A stretch of DNA of 8,359 nucleotides. It comes from Thermoanaerobaculales bacterium. Its GTDB lineage: Bacteria > Acidobacteriota > Thermoanaerobaculia > Thermoanaerobaculales > Sulfomarinibacteraceae. Position 1 is the stretch's first letter, and the number at the start of each line of letters is the position of its first letter. Below the pieces are notes generated by a model. It saw only the letters and a list, made by a program, of their open reading frames with translations, was not told the origin of the DNA and made no database searches. The DNA lies in assembly GCA_025456385.1 (NCBI GenBank), contig JALOKS010000098.1, positions 1-8,359 on the forward strand, in the 5' to 3' direction. Made by a program: the position numbers and the translations under genes. Positions 5,570-8,359 of this stretch are shown in pieces.

Positions 5570-6172
5570 TCACCTCCAGAACTGGTCGTCGATCGTGAGC
5601 TCCTCACCGCTCAGCATCTTGCGGATGTTGGAGCTGTGGCGGAGGATGATGATCACCGACACGCCGGCCACCGCCCCCAGGGTCAGGAGGTCGGGCGGGT
5701 CGATCAGCTTGAGAATGATCGGAAAGCAGGCGCTCGCCAGCATCGAGGCCAGGGCGACCCGCCGCCACACGAGCAGCACCACGACCCATACGCCGAGCGC
5801 CGCCACCGCGCTCAAAGGTGCGATCACCAGGAACACCCCGAAGCCGGTCGCGACCCCCTTGCCGCCCGAAAAGCCCAACCACACCGGGTAGCAGTGCCCG
5901 ATCACCGCCGCCAGCAGCGCCGCAGCGATCCACCCGCCCTCGGGGTTGAAGCGCTGCATCATCCACACCGCGACCACCCCCTTGGCGATGTCGACCAGGG
6001 TCACGAGGATGCCCACCCGCCACCCGGCGGTGCGCGCGGCGTTCGTGCCGCCGACGTTGCCGGAGCCCATGCCGCGGATGTCGTCGCCGGTTCGCAGCCG
6101 CACCAGCAGGTACGCGGTCGGCAGCGAGCCGAGCACGTAGGCGGCAGCCACCATGGCGAGCTCCAGGGTCAC
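5570..6172 (-). CDS. plsY: Glycerol-3-phosphate acyltransferase PlsY
   Basis: An integral membrane enzyme that transfers acyl groups from acyl-phosphate to sn-glycerol 3-phosphate, giving lysophosphatidate. The 200-residue product shows the PlsY signatures: YVLGSLPTAYLL near the N-terminus, GSGNVGGTNAAR (residues 36-47; the family usually has GATN), and HCYPVWLGFSGGKGVATGFG with K105. RHSSNIRKMLSGEE lies near residue 178. About five hydrophobic segments are visible. The GTG start at 6172 overlaps the thpR stop as GTGA. ATG at 6154 is an in-frame alternative with a GGAG six bases upstream; it would shorten the protein by six residues, and I cannot exclude it. Three bases separate its stop from the gpsA start, so the two consecutive steps of phospholipid synthesis are co-expressed. 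Confidence 0.95.
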   Translation of the reverse strand: MTLELAMVAAAYVLGSLPTAYLLVRLRTGDDIRGMGSGNVGGTNAARTAGWRVGILVTLVDIAKGVVAVWMMQRFNPEGGWIAAALLAAVIGHCYPVWLGFSGGKGVATGFGVFLVIAPLSAVAALGVWVVVLLVWRRVALASMLASACFPIILKLIDPPDLLTLGAVAGVSVIIILRHSSNIRKMLSGEELTIDDQFWR

Positions 6173-6735
6173 GACAGGGGCATCCTTTCGAGTGCAGTGT
6201 AGACCGCTCCGCCGGGCGCGAGCGCGCTCTCGAAGAGCACGACCTCCGCGCAGGCAAACGGCTCGAGCTCGAGCGCGCTCCCCCAGGCGAGGAAGCGCTC
6301 GACCGCACTTCGCGGCCACCGCCCTTTGAGGCGGGCGACCGTCAGATGGACCGCCCACGGTCGTTGCTCGCGGGCGAAGCCCACAGCCTCCGCCGCCTCC
6401 TCGAGAGCCTCGATCACCGGCCCCTCGCCGACCACCGAACCGCCCACCCACGCCACCCGGGGGTTCCCGGGCGAGGGGAAGAACCCGCTGCCGCCGAGGC
6501 GGGCAGATGGCGCCGGATGTCCCTCGAGGCGCTGGCGAAGAGCCCCGGCGAGGCCCGCCAGAGTCGAACGCTCGACCTCGCCGAGGAACTTCAGCGTCAG
6601 GTGCCAGCCGTCAGGCCTGGTCCAACGGCTCGGCGGCAGCTCCCCGCGCAGCTCCCGGACCACGGCCTCCAGGCGGGCACGCTGGGCTGCCGGGATCTCG
6701 AAAGCCACGAAGGCGCGCGCGCGGCCGTCGCTCAA
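6169..6735 (-). CDS. thpR: RNA 2',3'-cyclic phosphodiesterase (ThpR/LigT family)
   Basis: A member of the 2H phosphoesterase family, which opens 2',3'-cyclic phosphate ends of RNA; the same fold was first described as a 2'-5' RNA ligase. The 188-residue product begins with the family start ARAFVAFEIP. It has both catalytic HxT motifs: HLT at residues 45-47 in WHLTLKFLGEV, and HLT at 130-132 in WAVHLTVARLKG. The segment FFPSPGNPRVAWVGG between them is also typical. The start is TTG at 6735, overlapping the cinA stop as TTGA, with GAGGA a few bases upstream. No ATG or GTG starts the conserved N-terminus. Pairing with cinA is common in bacteria. The native substrate is not known. Confidence 0.92.
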   Translation of the reverse strand: MSDGRARAFVAFEIPAAQRARLEAVVRELRGELPPSRWTRPDGWHLTLKFLGEVERSTLAGLAGALRQRLEGHPAPSARLGGSGFFPSPGNPRVAWVGGSVVGEGPVIEALEEAAEAVGFAREQRPWAVHLTVARLKGRWPRSAVERFLAWGSALELEPFACAEVVLFESALAPGGAVYTALERMPLS

Positions 6736-7985
6736 CGCCGGTCCTCGTTCAGCAGACGTCTCAGGGTGTCGAGGGCCGCGTTCGCGCTCCACTCGCGCAC
6801 GATGCCGCGGTCTCCCATGAACACCCGCCGATGGTCCTCCAGGACGCCCGGCCCCGCCACCGCCCAGTGGACCAGCCCCACCGGCTTGTCGGCGGTGCCG
6901 CCGCCGGGCCCGGCGATGCCGGTGACGCCGACCGCCCAGTCGGCCTGCAGGTACTGCCGGGCACCGGCGGCCATGGCCCGCGCCACCTCCGCCGACACCG
7001 CGCCGTGCGCGAGCAGGACGTCGCGCGGCACTCCCAGCAGCTCCTCCTTGAGCCGGTTCGAGTAGGTCACGACGCCGCCGACATAGGCCTCCGAGGCGCC
7101 TGCCACGTCGGTGAGCCGGGCACTCAGCAGCCCGCCGGTGCACGACTCGGCGGCCGCCAGGGTCTCCCCCCGTCGCCGCAAAGCCGCCAGCACCACGGTC
7201 GCCAGGCCGTCGACGTCGACGCCGGCGACGTCCGCGCCCAGGATCTCCCGAAAGGCGGTCTCCATCGTCTGCAGGCGGCGGCGCGCAGCGGCTTCATCGC
7301 CGTCGGCCGTGAGCACCAGGCGCAGCACGCCGTAGGAGGCGAGGATGGTGACGTTCTCCCGGCCGAAGCGCGGATAGAGGTGCCGGATCCGATCCTCGGT
7401 ATCGGACTCGACGACGCCGCCGAGAAGCAGTGTTCGGCTGAGCCGCACCGCGCCGCCGCTCCAGTCGGCGACCTCCGCCACCAGGTCCCGCTCCAGCATC
7501 TCCTCCATCTCCCACGGCACGCCGGGAAAGGCGGCGATGAGGCGGCCGCGCGCCTCGTAGAGGAGACCGGGAGCCGAGCCGCGCCGGTTGCGGAGCGGGC
7601 GCGAGCCCTCGACCACCCGCGCCATCGTCGAGCAGATCTCAGGCATGCGGCGGCCGAGCTCGGCGTAGCGCTCCCGAATCCATCCCTCGACCTCCGCGTC
7701 GACGGCGATCGGCCGCCCGACCGCCAGCGCCACCGCGTCGCGGGTCACGTCGTCGGCGGTGGGGCCGAGGCCGCCGGTGATCACGACCAGGTCGTGGCGC
7801 GCGACGAGCTCGCGGATCGCGGCCGCCACCAGCTCCACCGAGTCCCCGACCACCCGTTTTTCGAGCACCGGGATGGCGTAGCGCGCGAGCGTGCGGGTGA
7901 CCGTCAATGAGTTGGAGTCGAGCCGGCGGTCCCCCATCAGCTCCGAACCCACCGCCAGGCACGCCGCCGTCCGTCCCTCGCCCAT
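6732..7985 (-). CDS. cinA: CinA-family protein: COG1058 domain plus NMN amidohydrolase (PncC) domain
   Basis: A two-domain nucleotide-salvage protein. The N-terminal half (about residues 8-175) is the molybdopterin-binding-like domain, which in characterised CinA proteins has ADP-ribose pyrophosphatase activity; it shows ITGGLGPTADD at residues 69-79. The C-terminal third (about 260-415) is the PncC domain that deamidates nicotinamide mononucleotide to the nicotinate form. It shows AAESCTGGLLSARLT, with ESCTGG at 280-285, and VTGIAGPGGGTADKPVG. At 417 residues it is full length. ATG at 7985 has AGGAGG at 7996-7991 with a five-base spacer; the in-frame ATG at 8006 would bury that ribosome binding site and adds non-homologous residues. 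It leads the operon cinA-thpR-plsY-gpsA. Confidence 0.95.
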   Translation of the reverse strand: MGEGRTAACLAVGSELMGDRRLDSNSLTVTRTLARYAIPVLEKRVVGDSVELVAAAIRELVARHDLVVITGGLGPTADDVTRDAVALAVGRPIAVDAEVEGWIRERYAELGRRMPEICSTMARVVEGSRPLRNRRGSAPGLLYEARGRLIAAFPGVPWEMEEMLERDLVAEVADWSGGAVRLSRTLLLGGVVESDTEDRIRHLYPRFGRENVTILASYGVLRLVLTADGDEAAARRRLQTMETAFREILGADVAGVDVDGLATVVLAALRRRGETLAAAESCTGGLLSARLTDVAGASEAYVGGVVTYSNRLKEELLGVPRDVLLAHGAVSAEVARAMAAGARQYLQADWAVGVTGIAGPGGGTADKPVGLVHWAVAGPGVLEDHRRVFMGDRGIVREWSANAALDTLRRLLNEDRR

Positions 7986-8001
7986 CGCCGCCTCCTGCCG
8001 A

Positions 8002-8007
8002 ATCATA
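8002..8007 (-). promoter_or_regulatory. Possible -10 box of the cinA operon (TATGAT)
   Basis: On the minus strand TATGAT matches TATAAT at five of six positions and lies 16 bases before the cinA ATG. A start point at the usual distance (about 7995) would truncate the AGGAGG ribosome binding site by one base, leaving a leader of about ten bases. No good -35 box is seen. The match is good but the geometry is tight, so confidence is low. Confidence 0.3.
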
Positions 8008-8043
8008 CAGCCCGCTGAAGCCGGTTTGGATGTCCCTCGAAAG

Positions 8044-8130
8044 CTCGAATTCCGGGTGCCGGCTTCACGCACGCCGGCTCGTCCGGCTGCAGGGCGCTGC
8101 GCTGAGCGAACCCGGCACCCGGAATTCGAG
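8044..8130. repeat. 19-bp perfect inverted repeat in the cinA/dehydratase spacer
   Basis: CTCGAATTCCGGGTGCCGG (8044-8062) is the exact reverse complement of 8112-8130, with 49 bases between the arms. The interior holds a smaller stem, GCCGG-CTCGT-CCGGC. The arms contain GAATTC and weakly keep a 7-base period (ACCCGGC, ACCCGGA, ATTCGAG), which links them to the other two spacer repeats. The element lies between two divergent genes, so it is not a simple 3' terminator. Confidence 0.85.
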
Positions 8131-8135
8131 AAGGG

Positions 8136-8141
8136 TAAAAT
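8136..8141 (+). promoter_or_regulatory. Possible -10 box for the dehydratase gene (TAAAAT)
   Basis: TAAAAT matches TATAAT at five of six positions and stands out in GC-rich surroundings. It predicts a start near 8148 and a leader of about 46 bases. The -35 position would fall inside the right arm of the inverted repeat (8113-8118, CGGCAC) and is a poor match, so occupancy or folding of that arm could affect this promoter. Confidence 0.4.
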
Positions 8142-8193
8142 CTCGGCTCGGCGAGGCGGAGACTGCCGGCTTGCGCGGCGCTGGAGGTTCATC

Positions 8194-8359
8194 ATGGGTC
8201 AGACCATCACCGAAAAGGTCGTGCAGGCGCACGCGGAGGGGCTCGCGGCTGGCCACGAGGTGCGGGCCGGGGACATGGTCACCATCCGCCCGCAGCACGT
8301 CATGACGCACGACAACACCGGCGCCGTCCTGCCGAAGTTCCGCGCCATCGGCGCGACCC
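8194..8359 (+). CDS. Aconitase-superfamily dehydratase large subunit (LeuC/homoaconitase-like), N-terminal 55 residues
   Basis: The first 55 residues of a [4Fe-4S] hydro-lyase of the aconitase superfamily, cut by the right edge. It begins MGQTITEKVVQAHAEG, then AGDMVTIRPQHVMTHDNTG and LPKFRAIGA. The HDN motif followed by a KF...GA segment resembles homoaconitase (Lys4-like) and the related bacterial 3-isopropylmalate dehydratase large subunits. It differs from the classic E. coli LeuC start. Substrate choice among isopropylmalate, homoaconitate and citrate/aconitate cannot be decided from this fragment; the rest of the gene and a small-subunit gene would help. ATG at 8194 follows GGAGG (8183-8187) with a six-base spacer. 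It diverges from cinA across a 208-base spacer with an inverted repeat. Confidence 0.85.
   Translation, partial: MGQTITEKVVQAHAEGLAAGHEVRAGDMVTIRPQHVMTHDNTGAVLPKFRAIGAT

Noticed and set aside
4658..6202. A long plus-strand open frame (514 codons) opposite gpsA and plsY
   Set aside because: The translation is rich in His, Arg, Asp and Gly with no motif. It is the antisense shadow of two well-supported genes.
6507..7910. A long plus-strand open frame opposite cinA and thpR
   Set aside because: Same reason: low-complexity composition, no domain, and complete overlap with recognised genes.
7986..8195. An upstream ATG giving CinA about 70 more residues
   Set aside because: The extension covers the 19-bp inverted repeat and the promoter region, and would bury the AGGAGG site that fits the ATG at 7985.

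Overview
The window is GC-rich bacterial chromosome with tightly packed housekeeping genes. I see no phage, plasmid, insertion sequence, CRISPR array or RNA gene. MurJ, a PlsY/GpsA phospholipid pair and a NapG/NapF-like ferredoxin fit a non-model, probably Gram-negative bacterium. AT-rich heptanucleotide repeats between genes are a feature I associate with environmental lineages such as Acidobacteriota or deltaproteobacteria-like groups. The phylum is a guess; no marker in the window settles it.

Layout. (1) Positions 1-450, minus strand: the N-terminal part of the lipid II flippase MurJ, running off the left edge. It diverges from ssb (619-1023, plus). (2) An HU/IHF-type DNA-binding protein (1152-1421) with a good sigma70-type promoter is followed after 2 bases by a site-2-protease-like M50 membrane metalloprotease (1424-2377). 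(3) A rhodanese-less ThiI (2613-3824) overlaps a four-cluster ferredoxin (3821-4438) in a GTGA stop/start overlap. (4) On the minus strand, cinA (7985-6732), thpR (6735-6169), plsY (6172-5570) and gpsA (5566-4565) form a compact operon joined by TTGA and GTGA overlaps or a 3-base gap. It converges on the thiI-ferredoxin operon. (5) At the right edge an aconitase-superfamily dehydratase large subunit starts at 8194 and is cut off.

The most unusual material lies between the genes. Three spacers (2561-2595, 4463-4565, 8044-8130) hold different sequences that share a 7-base period and GAATTC junctions. One is a near-palindrome of about 100 bases between convergent genes; another is a 19-bp perfect inverted repeat between divergent genes. 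A second recurring element, TGCTACNNT, precedes murJ, ssb and thiI. At murJ and thiI it sits so close to the start codon that a leaderless mRNA is predicted. All five downstream operon cistrons start with GTG or TTG, whereas five of six lead cistrons start with ATG.

I did not find a clearly new defence or mobile system. The best leads are the heptad repeat family, the predicted leaderless promoters, and the coupling of a sulfur-transfer tRNA enzyme to a poly-cluster ferredoxin.
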